This document shows positions 1 through 9,419 of a DNA stretch of 64,000 nucleotides, in pieces (position 1 is the stretch's first letter; each line of letters opens with the position of its first letter). This DNA comes from Brucepastera parasyntrophica. Its GTDB lineage: Bacteria; Spirochaetota; Spirochaetia; Treponematales; Treponemataceae. The notes beneath the pieces are model-generated. The model made no database searches, was not told the origin of the DNA, and saw only the letters and a program-made list of their open reading frames with translations. Location of the stretch: contig NZ_CP084606.1 of the NCBI RefSeq assembly GCF_022376835.1, forward strand, positions 1,234,501 to 1,298,500. Reading direction: 5' to 3'. A program made the translations under genes and the position numbers.

Positions 1-2
1 CC

Positions 3-764
3 ATACAGGCAAAGGCGGATACCATCATTCCTGAAACCGCTTCATTTGATTACGGTCAGGCAGGGCTTCGTCTTACCCATACCTTCGGGCCTGTGGACAT
101 GGGGGTGTCCTGGTATGCGGGACATTACAAGCAGCCCACCGCTGATCTTTCCGGATATCTTACAGCGAAAGCGATGGAAGCCGCCGGCGTCCCAGACGCC
201 CTGGCAGCCGATTCAGCCCTGCCCGCACTGCATTATGATTCGCTCCAGATTTTCGGTATCGAAGCCGCGGCCGCCGCGGGCCGGTTTAATCTGCGCGGAG
301 AAGCAGCGTATTATCTTACCAGAGATATTAAGGGAGAGGACCCGTGGGTGCGGAACAGCAGCATTAACTGGGTCGCCGGTTTTGATGTTGATCTTCCTGT
401 CCATAATTTCAATATCAATATACAGAACCAGGGAATGTATATTCTGCATAATGATAAAATAGGCAGCGGAGTCATTCCGCCGGGATATGATACCGACTAC
501 AGGTCAAATGGCTATTATTCTTCCAACAGAATTGCGGTAGTTTTAAAGGACTCCTTTTTAAGGGACAAACTTGAGCTTTCCTGTAACTTTATCTGGGGAA
601 TTGAAGGCAGGGAATTTCTTGTACAGCCGAAGATTTCATTTAACGCGGCGGACGGTTTATTCCTGACCCTGCAGGGCATATATGTAAACACCAATAAGGA
701 CGGTGAATTTTACGATTACCGGAACAACAGTTTTATTCAGGCAGGATTAACTTATAAATTCTGA
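3..764 (+). CDS. 3' part of an outer-membrane beta-barrel protein
   Basis: The frame is open from the left edge, so only the C-terminal 253 residues or so are present. The sequence alternates hydrophobic and polar residues in short strands separated by polar turns. It ends in ...AGLTYKF: a C-terminal phenylalanine is the usual BAM insertion signal of outer-membrane barrels (family knowledge). No catalytic motif is visible. Substrate or partner cannot be told; a porin, a transporter barrel or an adhesin are all possible. A strong hairpin terminator follows 18 bases after the stop, so this is the last gene of its transcript. It converges on the accA end of the fatty-acid operon. Confidence 0.7.
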   Translation: MQAKADTIIPETASFDYGQAGLRLTHTFGPVDMGVSWYAGHYKQPTADLSGYLTAKAMEAAGVPDALAADSALPALHYDSLQIFGIEAAAAAGRFNLRGEAAYYLTRDIKGEDPWVRNSSINWVAGFDVDLPVHNFNINIQNQGMYILHNDKIGSGVIPPGYDTDYRSNGYYSSNRIAVVLKDSFLRDKLELSCNFIWGIEGREFLVQPKISFNAADGLFLTLQGIYVNTNKDGEFYDYRNNSFIQAGLTYKF

Positions 765-781
765 TTTTGAGCAGGAAAGCA

Positions 782-823
782 AAAACGGCTTTTTCAAAAA
801 CCGTGTAACGAAAAAGCCGTTTT
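782..823 (+). terminator. Hairpin terminator after the outer-membrane protein gene
   Basis: A perfect 14-bp inverted repeat (782-795 with 810-823), stem AAAACGGCTTTTTC, loop 14 nt. The A and T runs at the stem ends allow termination from both sides. Confidence 0.8.
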
Positions 824-859
824 GAATCAGCGGTTCTTATATGAACGACCGTTAACCCT

Positions 860-904
860 TATATGAACAGTTGTTCATATAATAGGTGAACAACTGTTCA
901 TATA
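860..904. repeat. Perfect 18-bp inverted repeat between convergent genes
   Basis: Bases 860-877 are the exact reverse complement of 887-904, around a 9-base loop. Each arm is itself nearly palindromic around GAACA-GT-TGTTC, so the region holds two copies of a dyad of type TGAACA-N2-TGTTCA. It could be a second terminator for accA on the minus strand, although no T-run follows, or a paired operator. It begins 36 bases after the previous hairpin and ends 5 bases before the accA stop. Confidence 0.65.
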
Positions 905-909
905 CTACT

Positions 910-1847
910 TTATGAGCATTCTTCATCTTCTTCGGTAAAATGCCCTATCTTGCTTATTTTCTGGTTCCGGTAGCGGACAAGCACCGCTGGATTGCGCGGC
1001 ATAAGGTCTTTCAGGTCACGGATTATCACATCCTTTATATTCGCGGCAGTCCCGGCGGGATCAAACTGGGCTCCTCCCTCCGGTTCTTTTATGATGCCGT
1101 TGCAGACTTTCATTTGAAGCAGGTCTTCCGATGTAATTTTCATCATAGCCGCCGCATGTTTTGCCTGGGAAGCATCGCGGAGCAGAATGGAAGCATATCC
1201 TTCAGGAGAAATAACGGAGTACACCGCGTTTTTAAGCATATAAATTTTATCCCCGACTCCGATTCCCAAAGCCCCGCCGGACCCGGCTTCGCCTATAATA
1301 ATGCAGATAACAGGGGTTTTCAGCTGGCTGAATTCACGCAGATTCACCGCGATGGCCTCTCCTATTCCGCGTTCTTCAGCGCCGAGCCCGGGATAGGCTC
1401 CCTGCGTATCAATAAGAGTGATAATCGGACGGTGGAATTTTTCAGCCTGTTTCGCGAGCCGGAGTGCTTTCCGGTAACCTTCCGGATTGGCCATGCCTCC
1501 GTTACGCTCCATTGTCTCTTTCAGATTGCGGCCCTTCTGATTGGCAATTATAGTAACAGGAATACTGTCTATAAATCCGATCCCGCCGATAAGCGCGGGG
1601 TCATCGCCATAGCAGCGGTCCCCGTGAAGTTCTATAAAATCTTCACAAATGTACTGGATAATATCAAGGGCGCGGGGCCGGTCAGGGTTCCGCGCAAGTT
1701 CGACCCGTTTCCAGGCATTCGCTGACTTGTTCTGTTCTTCGACTTTTTTGTGATGTTTTTTATTTCATCAGAAATATCGATTCCGGCTTTTTCGGCCAGC
1801 TTCTGCAATTCTTCAATACTCGATCTGACATTTTTCTGTGCACTCAT
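910..1847 (-). CDS. accA: Acetyl-CoA carboxylase, carboxyltransferase alpha subunit (one frame break)
   Basis: AccA pairs with AccD to move the carboxyl group from biotin to acetyl-CoA, making malonyl-CoA. Repaired length is about 312 residues, normal for AccA. The first part (from [14 protein letters not shown], start 1847) matches the AccA N-terminus. After the break the product reads through [31 protein letters not shown] and [15 protein letters not shown], typical of the carboxyltransferase alpha domain. The frame is lost at a T6 run on the plus strand (1744-1749; coding A6) and restored by one extra A. In the zero frame that run reads A AAA AAG, the bacterial slippery heptamer. The start overlaps the accD stop in ATGA. 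It is the last gene of the nine-gene fab-acc operon. Confidence 0.9.
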
Positions 1848-2640
1848 TTACCGCCTCCGGAAACACCATGGGCTTTCAGTAATTTCCTGAAAAGCTCCCT
1901 CTGCTCACTGCGAGGGACAACGTAATCAACAAAACCTTTTGCAAGCTGAAATTCCGCTCGCTGGAATCCGTCAGGCAGACTCTGTTTTATAGTTCCTTCA
2001 ATAACCCTTGGTCCCGCAAAGCCGATGAGGGCGCCGGGTTCGGCAAGCGTAATATCACCCAGCATGGCAAAACTCGCCGTTACGCCTCCGGTCGTCGGAT
2101 CGCAAAGGACCACAAACAGGGGAATGCCCGCCCGGTCAAGTTCCGCGGTTGCGCTCGCGGTCTTCGCCATCTGCATAAGGGAAAAAATCCCTTCCTGCAT
2201 ACGGGCCCCGCCCGAAGTCGCGTAAATAATAACAGGCGATTTTGTCTGAAGGCCCTTCATCATAGTGCGGTAAATTTTTTCGCCGACTACCGAACCCATG
2301 GAACCTCCCATAAAACTGAAGGACATAAGGGCAAGCACAACGGGCATCGAATCTATCGAAGCGGTGCCGGTTATGACAGCGTCGGTCATGTTTGATTTTT
2401 TTCAGCTTCGCTGAGTTTTTCTTCATATCCGTCCATTGCAATGGGATTCAGACTTTTCATGTTTTTGCAGAACTCCACAAAACTGTCCTTGTCCGTAAGA
2501 TAGTCAATGCGTTCCCGGGGTTCCATTCTGAAATGATAACCGCAGGAGGGGCAGACTTTCAGGTTTTTCTGCAAGGCGTCTTCTTTTATTTCGGCCTTGC
2601 AGGAATTGCAGGTAATTATATTTTCATTTTTTCCGCTCAC
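1844..2640 (-). CDS. accD: Acetyl-CoA carboxylase, carboxyltransferase beta subunit (one frame break)
   Basis: The beta half of the carboxyltransferase. The N-terminal zinc ribbon is visible as CNSCKAEI...CPSCGYHF, followed by [12 protein letters not shown]. After the break come [30 protein letters not shown] and [16 protein letters not shown], the standard AccD core. The break is at a T7 run on the plus strand (2396-2402); one more A on the coding strand joins ...SEAEKK to [10 protein letters not shown]. Repaired length is about 265 residues. The start overlaps the accC stop (ATGA, 2637-2640) and the stop overlaps the accA start, so translation is probably coupled along the operon. Confidence 0.9.
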
Positions 2641-3954
2641 AGTTCAGCCTCCAGCTGGGCATAGAGTCCGGTACCAAAACTGCCGGACCTGAATATCCTG
2701 TTTGAAATTATTTTTTTCTGGGAACCGGTGTTTACCGGAACGCCTTCAATATGAAGTTCATCAAGCGCGCGTTCGAGGCGGGCAAGGGCATGGGGCCGGT
2801 CAATATCATGGACAATAAGCTTGCCGACCATGGAATCATAAAAAGGCGAAACAGTCGCGCCTGTGTACAAAAAAGAATCAAAGCGTACACCGGGTCCGCC
2901 GGGGATATCGAGCCTGGAAACTTTTCCGGGCGCAAGCGCATTTATCCTTGCCTCAATTGACCAGCCGCTCAGGCGAATATTATCAGGGTCAATGGTCATG
3001 GGCTCCCCGCAGCATACAAGTATCTGTTCCCGGATGAGATCGGTCCCGGTCACAAATTCACTGACCGGATGCTCTACCTGGATACGGGCGTTTACTTCCA
3101 TAAAGAAAAACTCGTCCTTAACCACAAGAAATTCTATTGTTCCGGCCCCGCAGTATTTCAGGCTTGAAAAAAGATTGCGCGCTCCGTCGCCCATTTTTTT
3201 CTCATCACGGGAGAAACACCGGGCGAAGGACTTTCTTCTATCAGCTTCTGATGGTTTTTCTGGACGGAACAGTCCCGCTCACCCAGAACGGCGACTCCGC
3301 CCTTCCCGTCAGCTATTACCTGCAATTCAACATGGCGCGGATTCTGCAGGTATTTTTCTATATATACGGTACCGTCCGCGAAATTCGCTTCAGCTTCACG
3401 GGATGCAATTTCAAGATTCTCCTGAAGGTCTTCATCCTTCCAGACAATCCTCATTCCCTTTCCGCCGCCGCCTGAAGCGGCTTTGATAATTACCGGGTAT
3501 CCGCAGGTCCGGGCGACCTCAATTGCTTCTTCTTTTTCGCAATGGGTCCCGGGGATCCGGGAGTAACCGGCAATCCGAATTTCAGGGCGGTATCACGTGC
3601 GACAACCTTGTCGCCGAGCATTTCAATTACCGAAGGGTCCGGGCCGATCCAGATGAGTCCGGCCTTTATTACTTCCCGCGCAAAATCGGCGTTCTCTGAC
3701 AGGAATCCGACGCCGGGATGAATAGCTTCGCAGCCGGTACGGATCGCTGTGGTTATAAGAGCTGATTTTGACAGGTAGCTGTCTGATGATTTTGCCGGAC
3801 CTATGCAAACCGCCGCATCCGCCATCTGCACATGAAGCGCATCCCGGTCGGCGGTTGAATACACGGCCACTGTTTTTATGCCCAGTTCCCGGCAGGTCCG
3901 GATAATCCGGACTGCTATTTCACCGCGGTTTGCAATCAGCAGACGTTTAATCAT
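2637..3954 (-). CDS. accC: Biotin carboxylase (two frame breaks)
   Basis: ATP-dependent carboxylation of biotin on AccB, the first half-reaction of acetyl-CoA carboxylase. The N-terminus MIKRLLIANRGEIAVRIIRT, IHPGVGFLSENADFA and the central glycine-rich ATP-grasp loop KAASGGGGKGMR are visible once frames are joined; EVNARIQVEHPVSE follows in the C-terminal part. Two breaks: a T5 run at 3533-3537 and a T7 run at 3194-3200 (plus strand), each repaired by one added base. Repaired length is about 439 residues, close to the usual 445-450. It overlaps accB by ATGA at 3951-3954. Confidence 0.9.
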
Positions 3955-4424
3955 ACGTGACGGACCTCAAACAGGGGCTGGTCGAATTCAACAAGATCGC
4001 CGTTATTGGCAAGTACATCCACAATTTCACAATCAAACTCAGCTTCAAGGGCATTCATCATTTTCATTGCTTCTATAATGCAGAGCTTTTGTCCTTTTAA
4101 AACTTTTTTGCCTGTTTCGGCAAAAGCGGGCGCGTCCGGATTCGGCGACCGGTAAAAGGTTCCCACAACGGGGCTTTTGATGATTATGGTATCGGACGCC
4201 GCAGGAGCAGCGTTCTTCGCAGGTTTTGAATCCGGCTCCGGCTTTTTATCCGCGGCAGCGTTATAAACAGGAGGTGGCGCCGAGGCAGGAACAGCCGGGC
4301 TTCCTGCAATACACGCTTCCTTGCGGCGAAGTTCAAAGGTATAACCATCCGCTGAAATTTTCAGTTCAGCGGCGTCTGAGGAATTAAAGCGGTCAAAAAG
4401 TTCAAGCAGAAATTTTTCTTCCAT
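3951..4424 (-). CDS. accB: Biotin carboxyl carrier protein of acetyl-CoA carboxylase
   Basis: 157 residues, the usual BCCP size. Residues 1-35 form the N-terminal region (EEKFLLELFDRFNSS). An Ala/Pro-rich flexible linker follows (about 45-78). The C-terminal biotinyl domain contains PVVGTFYRSPNPDAPAF and the biotinylation site EAMKMMNALEAE, with the lysine of AMKM as acceptor. It carries CO2 between AccC and AccA/AccD in the cytoplasm. A strong AGGAG precedes the start at 4424. The stop overlaps the accC start. No frame break here. Confidence 0.95.
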   Translation of the reverse strand: MEEKFLLELFDRFNSSDAAELKISADGYTFELRRKEACIAGSPAVPASAPPPVYNAAADKKPEPDSKPAKNAAPAASDTIIIKSPVVGTFYRSPNPDAPAFAETGKKVLKGQKLCIIEAMKMMNALEAEFDCEIVDVLANNGDLVEFDQPLFEVRHV

Positions 4425-4453
4425 AAGCCTGCAATCTCCTTTGAGTGAAAAGG

Positions 4454-5650
4454 CTAAATCGTATCGAGCCGCGCAACATCGGCTTCATAATCAATTCCGT
4501 CAACATCAAAACCGTTGGCGGCGAGAAAGTCATGGCGGTAACCTGCCAGATCAGCGTATTCAGGAAGGTTTTCTTCCGTTATCATTGCGAGGCGCCTGTC
4601 CACTTCTTTCTGTACTTCGGGGTCGAGTTCCCAATCGTCGATACGGATCAGATGATCCCCGTCGACCGGAACCGGACCTCCTGTATAAAGGCGTTCGGTA
4701 AACAGACGTTCGATCTGTTCAATACAGCCTTCATGCGTTCCCCTTTCCTTCATAACCGCAAAGAGAACTGAAAGATAGAGCGGAATAATCGGAATGACCG
4801 CGCTCGAACGGGTAACCAGTCCCTTATTAATTGAAACAAAGGCCTGCCCGTTCATATCTTTTTTCAGCTCCGCGTCCATTTCGCGGGCAGTTTTTTCAAG
4901 ATGTTTTTTTGCGCCGCCGATAGTTCCGTCGCGGTAAATGGCATGGGAAAGAGCGGGACCGATATAGGAATAGGCCACAGTAATGCAGCCGTCCGAAAGA
5001 ATATTTGCGTCTGAAAGCTGTGTAATCCAGAGTTCCCAGTCTTCACCGCCCATGACTTTGACGGTCTGGGCCGCTTCTTCTTCGGTCGCCGGTTCGGCAC
5101 TCATGCTGCTGAGCTTTCCTGTCATCGGATCAACAGTCTGACCACTGTAGGGTTTTCCGAAGGGCTTAAGTACCGACTTATACAGCTCACCTGTCTCGGG
5201 ATCAGTCCGTACCGGACTGGCCAGGCTGTATACAACAAGGTCAAAAGTAATCCCCATTATTTTTGCGGTTTCAATAACTCTGGCTTTTACCTCATCCGAA
5301 AAAGCGTCTCCGTTGATGGTAACCGAAGGAAGCTCCGCGTCTGCGGCGGCCCGGTCAAAGGCAAGATTATTGTACCAGCCCGGTGTTCCGCCGCGGCTTT
5401 CAGTTCCTTCTTTTTCAAAGGAAACCCCGACCGTTGAAGCCCCATACTCAAAGGCGGCGGTGATGCGGCTTGCCAGTCCGTATCCGGTTGAACAGCCCAG
5501 CACCAGCGCGGCCTTCAGTTTTCCTTTTTCTATATGTTTTTCCGCGGCCTTCTCACGGACATAGGCTATCTGACGGTCCACTTCAGCGGCGCAGCCGGCG
5601 GGGTGGGCATTTATACAGATATTGCTCCGTATCATTGGTTTAATTATCAT
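4454..5650 (-). CDS. fabV: FabV-type trans-2-enoyl-ACP (CoA) reductase
   Basis: 398 residues, matching the Treponema Ter/FabV family. It reduces the enoyl double bond, the last step of each elongation round, with NADH. Visible are the nucleotide-binding region GCSTGYGLASRITAAF and the family active-site pattern Tyr-(8)-Lys in IYRDGTIGGAKKHLEK. I place the start at the ATG at 5650 (MIIKPMIRSNICINAHP), which overlaps the fabZ stop in ATGA, rather than a longer open frame upstream. FabV replaces FabI/FabK in this operon; the family is known for resistance to triclosan. It lies 30 bases upstream of accB. Confidence 0.95.
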   Translation of the reverse strand: MIIKPMIRSNICINAHPAGCAAEVDRQIAYVREKAAEKHIEKGKLKAALVLGCSTGYGLASRITAAFEYGASTVGVSFEKEGTESRGGTPGWYNNLAFDRAAADAELPSVTINGDAFSDEVKARVIETAKIMGITFDLVVYSLASPVRTDPETGELYKSVLKPFGKPYSGQTVDPMTGKLSSMSAEPATEEEAAQTVKVMGGEDWELWITQLSDANILSDGCITVAYSYIGPALSHAIYRDGTIGGAKKHLEKTAREMDAELKKDMNGQAFVSINKGLVTRSSAVIPIIPLYLSVLFAVMKERGTHEGCIEQIERLFTERLYTGGPVPVDGDHLIRIDDWELDPEVQKEVDRRLAMITEENLPEYADLAGYRHDFLAANGFDVDGIDYEADVARLDTI

Positions 5651-6123
5651 GCAATGTCTCCTTTTCCGCCGACCAGGCAAAGCCATTCAGCTTCTGCCGC
5701 AAGATCTTCGCCAACAAAAGCCTTTCCCGCCTGTTTTATCATTTTTGGTGAAACTCTGAGATTTTCGATTACCAGGCGTACTTCATCGCCGGGGCGGACC
5801 TGTTTCCGGAATTTCACCTTGTCAACCGAGGCAAGAAAAAAGAGCGAATCATCACTCATAATGCCGCGCCGCACAAGTCCGGCGCCTCCTGCCTGGGCCA
5901 TAGTTTCGACAAGAATAACTCCGGGAACAACAGGGTATTCCGGAAAATGGCCTTTAAAGAAAAACTCATCTTCGGAAAAAACATGCCTTGCGACAACCTG
6001 TTTCTCATCAGTTACGTCAATAACATCAACAAAAAGAAAGGGGTCACGGTGCGGCAGAAGCTGTTCTATTTTTTTCCGTTCTTCCGCGCGGACCATTTTA
6101 TCATTCAAATCGGCTGGATTCAT
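5647..6123 (-). CDS. fabZ: 3-hydroxyacyl-ACP dehydratase
   Basis: Hot-dog fold dehydratase, 158 residues. It removes water from 3-hydroxyacyl-ACP to give trans-2-enoyl-ACP, the substrate of the neighbouring FabV. The motif LLPHRDPFLFVD followed by KGHFPEYPVVPGVILVETMAQAGG contains the conserved catalytic histidine (GHFP) and the glutamate of the central helix (VETMAQ). Start ATG 6123 overlaps the fabF stop, and its stop overlaps the fabV start. FabA activity (isomerisation) cannot be excluded, but sequence and size fit FabZ. Confidence 0.95.
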   Translation of the reverse strand: MNPADLNDKMVRAEERKKIEQLLPHRDPFLFVDVIDVTDEKQVVARHVFSEDEFFFKGHFPEYPVVPGVILVETMAQAGGAGLVRRGIMSDDSLFFLASVDKVKFRKQVRPGDEVRLVIENLRVSPKMIKQAGKAFVGEDLAAEAEWLCLVGGKGDIA

Positions 6124-7373
6124 TTTTTATACTTCCTCATAACAATAACGCCGTTATGGCCTCCGAACCCCAGCGATCCTGACGCGAAACAGTCCATCGG
6201 GGCTTCAATTCCCACATTCGGAACATAGTCAAGATCACAGCCGTGTTCAATATCCGGATTTTCAAGATTAATTGTAGGCGGATAGAAATTGTCATTGAGG
6301 GCTTTAATACCTATGATGGCCTCGATAGCGCCGGCCGCACCTACACAGTGTCCGGTCATGCTCTTGGTACTCGACACTTTCATTTTATAGGCATGTTCGC
6401 CGAACGCATTTTTCAGCATGAGCGTTTCCGCGGGATCATTGACCGGAGTCGAAGTCCCGTGAGCGTTGTAATACTGGACGTCTTCCGGCTTTATTCCGGC
6501 ATCCTTTAAAGCCCGTTCAATGGCCATTGCCCCGCCGCTACCATCCAGCCTGGGACTGGTGATATGGTAGGCATCGCTCGAAGCGCCGTATCCGGTAAAT
6601 TCGGCGTAAATGGTTGCTCCGCGCGCAAGCGCGTGCTCGAGTTCTTCAAGAATCAGAATGCCGGCGCCCTCGCCCATTGTAAAACCTTCGCGGTCCCTGT
6701 CAAATGGACGGCTGGCCTTACACGGGTCATCATTGAATGAAGCAGCAAGTGTCTGAAGGACAGTGAAACTGCCGATGCCGAATCCGGTAATGGACGCTTC
6801 AGTTCCGCCCGCGACACAGACATCAAGCCGGCCGGAGCGGATAAGATCGAGCGCCACGCCAAGCGCGTCGGTTCCCGAAGAGCAGGCGGTCGCAAGCGTC
6901 CAGGAAAGCCCGGTAATGCCGTACATCATACTGATATTTGCAGGCCCCTCATTCATTATGAGCATGGGAATTGAAAGGGGCGGGATGCGGGTGTTACCGG
7001 CCTCAAAATATTTTTTAAATGAAGCTTCAAGAATTTCAAAACCACCGATTCCGTTTCCCACCATAATTCCCGAGTTGACTTTTGATATTGTTTCCTTATC
7101 AAATCCCGCGTCGCGGATAGCTTCAACCGCAGCCGCGCATGCAAACTGGGTAAAACGGGCCATCTTGCGGGCGTCTTTCCGGTCTATGCCGTGCTGGGAC
7201 GGATCAAAATTTTTTACTTCAGCGGCTATTTTCACTTCAAAATCGGTTGTATCAAAAAGAGTAATACGGTCTATGCCGCATTTTCCGGCCCGGATCCCAG
7301 CCCAGGTATCATTTACCGAATTTCCAAGCGGTGTAACCGCGCCAAGTCCTGTTACTACTACACGTCTGCTCAT
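6120..7373 (-). CDS. fabF: 3-oxoacyl-ACP synthase II
   Basis: 417-residue beta-ketoacyl-ACP synthase that condenses malonyl-ACP with the growing acyl chain. The thiolase fold signatures are present: VVVTGLGAVTPLGNS at the N-terminus, the nucleophile cysteine in TACSSGTDALG, and the two histidines in NAHGTSTPVNDP and KSMTGHCVGAAGAIEA. It is the only condensing enzyme here; FabH, needed for initiation, and the acyl carrier protein are not in this window. ATGA overlaps link it to fabG and fabZ. Confidence 0.95.
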   Translation of the reverse strand: MSRRVVVTGLGAVTPLGNSVNDTWAGIRAGKCGIDRITLFDTTDFEVKIAAEVKNFDPSQHGIDRKDARKMARFTQFACAAAVEAIRDAGFDKETISKVNSGIMVGNGIGGFEILEASFKKYFEAGNTRIPPLSIPMLIMNEGPANISMMYGITGLSWTLATACSSGTDALGVALDLIRSGRLDVCVAGGTEASITGFGIGSFTVLQTLAASFNDDPCKASRPFDRDREGFTMGEGAGILILEELEHALARGATIYAEFTGYGASSDAYHITSPRLDGSGGAMAIERALKDAGIKPEDVQYYNAHGTSTPVNDPAETLMLKNAFGEHAYKMKVSSTKSMTGHCVGAAGAIEAIIGIKALNDNFYPPTINLENPDIEHGCDLDYVPNVGIEAPMDCFASGSLGFGGHNGVIVMRKYKK

Positions 7374-8113
7374 GCTCCCATTCCTCCGTCAATTCCGATT
7401 ACCTGTGCGGTAATATATGTTGATAAGTCCGAAGCAAGAAACACAGCAGCGTCCGCAACTTCGGTTACAGTTCCGGCCCGTTTCATGGGAATTGATTCAA
7501 GCCAGACTTTTTTCGCTTCTTCGGGAATAACTTCAGTCATTTCCGTTATAATAAATCCGGGGGCAATCGCATTGACGCGGACTCCCCTTCCGGCAGTTTC
7601 CTTCGCAAGACTCTTTGTATAGCCGATGATGCCGGCTTTGCTTGCCGCATAATTTACCTGGCCGCCCTGACCATGCAGACCGACAATACTTGAAAGGTTG
7701 ATAATTGAGCCCGCCCGTTTCCGGATCATGTCCGCAGACACAATCTGGCTCACGAGAAAAGTCCCGGTCAGATTAATGCGGAGGACATCGTTCCAGTCTT
7801 CCAGCTTCATCCTGAAAGAAAGGCCGTCGCGGGTAATACCGGCGTTATTTACAAGAATGGAAAATCCGCCGGAATCCTTTACCGCCTGGGAAATAACAGA
7901 CTGGACCATTCCGGCGTCCCCGATATCGGCAATAAGTTCATGATACCCGGTCCCTTTCTGCTCCGCAAAAGAAGCCAGTTCCTTAGCGCCTTCCGAGGGT
8001 TTTGTAGCCAGGCCCCAGACCTCTGCTCCTTCTTCAATAAAACGGCGGGCAATTTCCCTGCCGATCCCGCGGCTCGCGCCGGTTATCAATGCGGTTTTTC
8101 CTTCCAGTAACAT
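7370..8113 (-). CDS. fabG: 3-oxoacyl-ACP reductase
   Basis: 247-residue short-chain dehydrogenase that reduces 3-oxoacyl-ACP with NADPH. Visible are the cofactor motif TGASRGIGREIA, NNAGITRDG, the catalytic serine in NLSSIVGLHGQ and YAASKAG (YxxxK), and the C-terminal GIDGGMGA. Its start codon shares one base with the fabD stop (TAATG at 8111-8115), and its stop overlaps the fabF start. Context within the fab operon supports FabG over other SDR enzymes. Confidence 0.95.
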   Translation of the reverse strand: MLLEGKTALITGASRGIGREIARRFIEEGAEVWGLATKPSEGAKELASFAEQKGTGYHELIADIGDAGMVQSVISQAVKDSGGFSILVNNAGITRDGLSFRMKLEDWNDVLRINLTGTFLVSQIVSADMIRKRAGSIINLSSIVGLHGQGGQVNYAASKAGIIGYTKSLAKETAGRGVRVNAIAPGFIITEMTEVIPEEAKKVWLESIPMKRAGTVTEVADAAVFLASDLSTYITAQVIGIDGGMGA

Positions 8114-9069
8114 TATTCTCTCCCTGCTTCCGTATATGGTTTACAGACCCCGGGCAGTCCTGAATCGGTCCAGAGACCGCTCAATACTTTTCCGGGACCT
8201 GCTTCAATCAGCTCAGGAATATCTTCCCGTATTTCATTTTTCAGGCCCTGCATCAGCAAGGCAATTTCGGATTCTTCAAGGGTCCAGCGCACCGGACTTA
8301 CCAAATGCCGGGCCGCGCACTGCTTCGCTTCCGCCCCGCCTGTAATCCGCTTTCCCGTAACATTGGAAAACACAGGAATAGAGGGATCCGAAAAAGCAAA
8401 ATTCTCAAGCACTGCCGCGAATTCTTCCTTCGCCTCATTCATGAGGGGAGAATGGAACGGGCCGGCGACCTTGAGCCTGAGCACACGGCGCGCGCCGGCT
8501 TCCTTGAAAATTTCGGCTGCCTTTTCCAGCGCCGGAGCGGTCCCTGAAACCACTGTCTGCAGGGGACTGTTATAGTTTGCCGCATACAGATCTCCGGTTC
8601 CGGAGGACGCGATAATTTCATCAATCTGCCCGGAGGAAAGTCCGAGAACAACCGACATACCGGCAGGCTCATCCCCGGAAGATGCGAGTGCATCGCTGGC
8701 CTTTTGCATGATCCGCCCCCGTTCGATTACGAGTTTCAGCGTATCTTCTTCCGAAAGGATGCCGGAAACCGCGAGCGCGGGATATTCGCCCAGGCTGAAA
8801 CCGGCACAGGCCGAAACCCCTATATTCCGGGCTGAAAGAAAGCGGACAGCGGCCAGGGATACCACGGTTATGGCTATCTGGCTCACATCCGTTCTTTTAA
8901 GAACTTCCGCGTCGGAATTCAAAACAGTGCGTATATCTTTCCCATATATAGAGCTTGCTGAATCAAAAAGGTTGCGGATTCCCATCGAACCGTCCGTGTC
9001 CGCGTCGTACATATCCATTCCCATACCTGAAAACTGGGCGCCCTGCCCCGGAAACAAAAAAACCGGCAT
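8113..9069 (-). CDS. fabD: Malonyl-CoA:ACP transacylase
   Basis: 318 residues. It loads malonyl groups from the AccABCD product onto acyl carrier protein. N-terminal FLFPGQGAQFSGMG and the nucleophile elbow GFSLGEYPALA are clear; the usual His of GHSLGE is Phe here, a variant whose functional effect I cannot judge. The later AGPFHSPLMNEAKEEF carries the catalytic histidine. It is the first gene of the fab-acc operon, with RBS AAGGAGAGG just upstream of ATG 9069. Confidence 0.95.
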   Translation of the reverse strand: MPVFLFPGQGAQFSGMGMDMYDADTDGSMGIRNLFDSASSIYGKDIRTVLNSDAEVLKRTDVSQIAITVVSLAAVRFLSARNIGVSACAGFSLGEYPALAVSGILSEEDTLKLVIERGRIMQKASDALASSGDEPAGMSVVLGLSSGQIDEIIASSGTGDLYAANYNSPLQTVVSGTAPALEKAAEIFKEAGARRVLRLKVAGPFHSPLMNEAKEEFAAVLENFAFSDPSIPVFSNVTGKRITGGAEAKQCAARHLVSPVRWTLEESEIALLMQGLKNEIREDIPELIEAGPGKVLSGLWTDSGLPGVCKPYTEAGRE

Positions 9070-9419
9070 ATCCTCTCCTTTTTTATTTTGACATTAAACG
9101 TCATTTCGTCAACAATCAGTACATAGATTCCCCTTTTTTCCAATAAAAGTCAAGGCAGTAAGGCTGTATTACAGGAAAGTTTTAGCGGAGCGGCAAATTC
9201 CCTCCTAAGCTGCCTGTTCCCGGCGGAATTGTACCGGGAGTATGGATGGTATCAGCATTTAATTACATAATCTTTTTATAGAAGAAAAATACTTTTTGAC
9301 GGAATTCCGGCGCTCTAAAGCGGAAGGCTACAGTTTCATGGGCATAGAATGCCGGGATCACCGTAAAAAAAACGTATTCATTACATTTTTCAGGTGCCGG
9401 CTGTTTTTGCCCGAAATGC
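9070..9419. other. Upstream region of the fab-acc operon with a small dyad
   Basis: No convincing gene. A near-palindrome TGACATTAAACGTCA lies at 9089-9103, just before the fabD ribosome site, and could be an operator for a fatty-acid regulator; this is inference. TTGACG and TTGACT boxes occur on the minus strand, but I cannot place a well-spaced -10 that leaves room for the ribosome site, so no promoter is called. I see nothing definite in 9110-9419. Confidence 0.35.

Noticed and set aside
1740..1756. Programmed -1 frameshifting as the general explanation for the broken genes
   Set aside because: Only accA has a canonical heptamer. The other tracts include T runs, an A2 and a C3, and no stimulatory hairpins are seen.
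9083..9112. fab operon promoter with the dyad in its spacer
   Set aside because: The implied start would fall downstream of the fabD ribosome site, so this -35/-10 pair cannot serve fabD.
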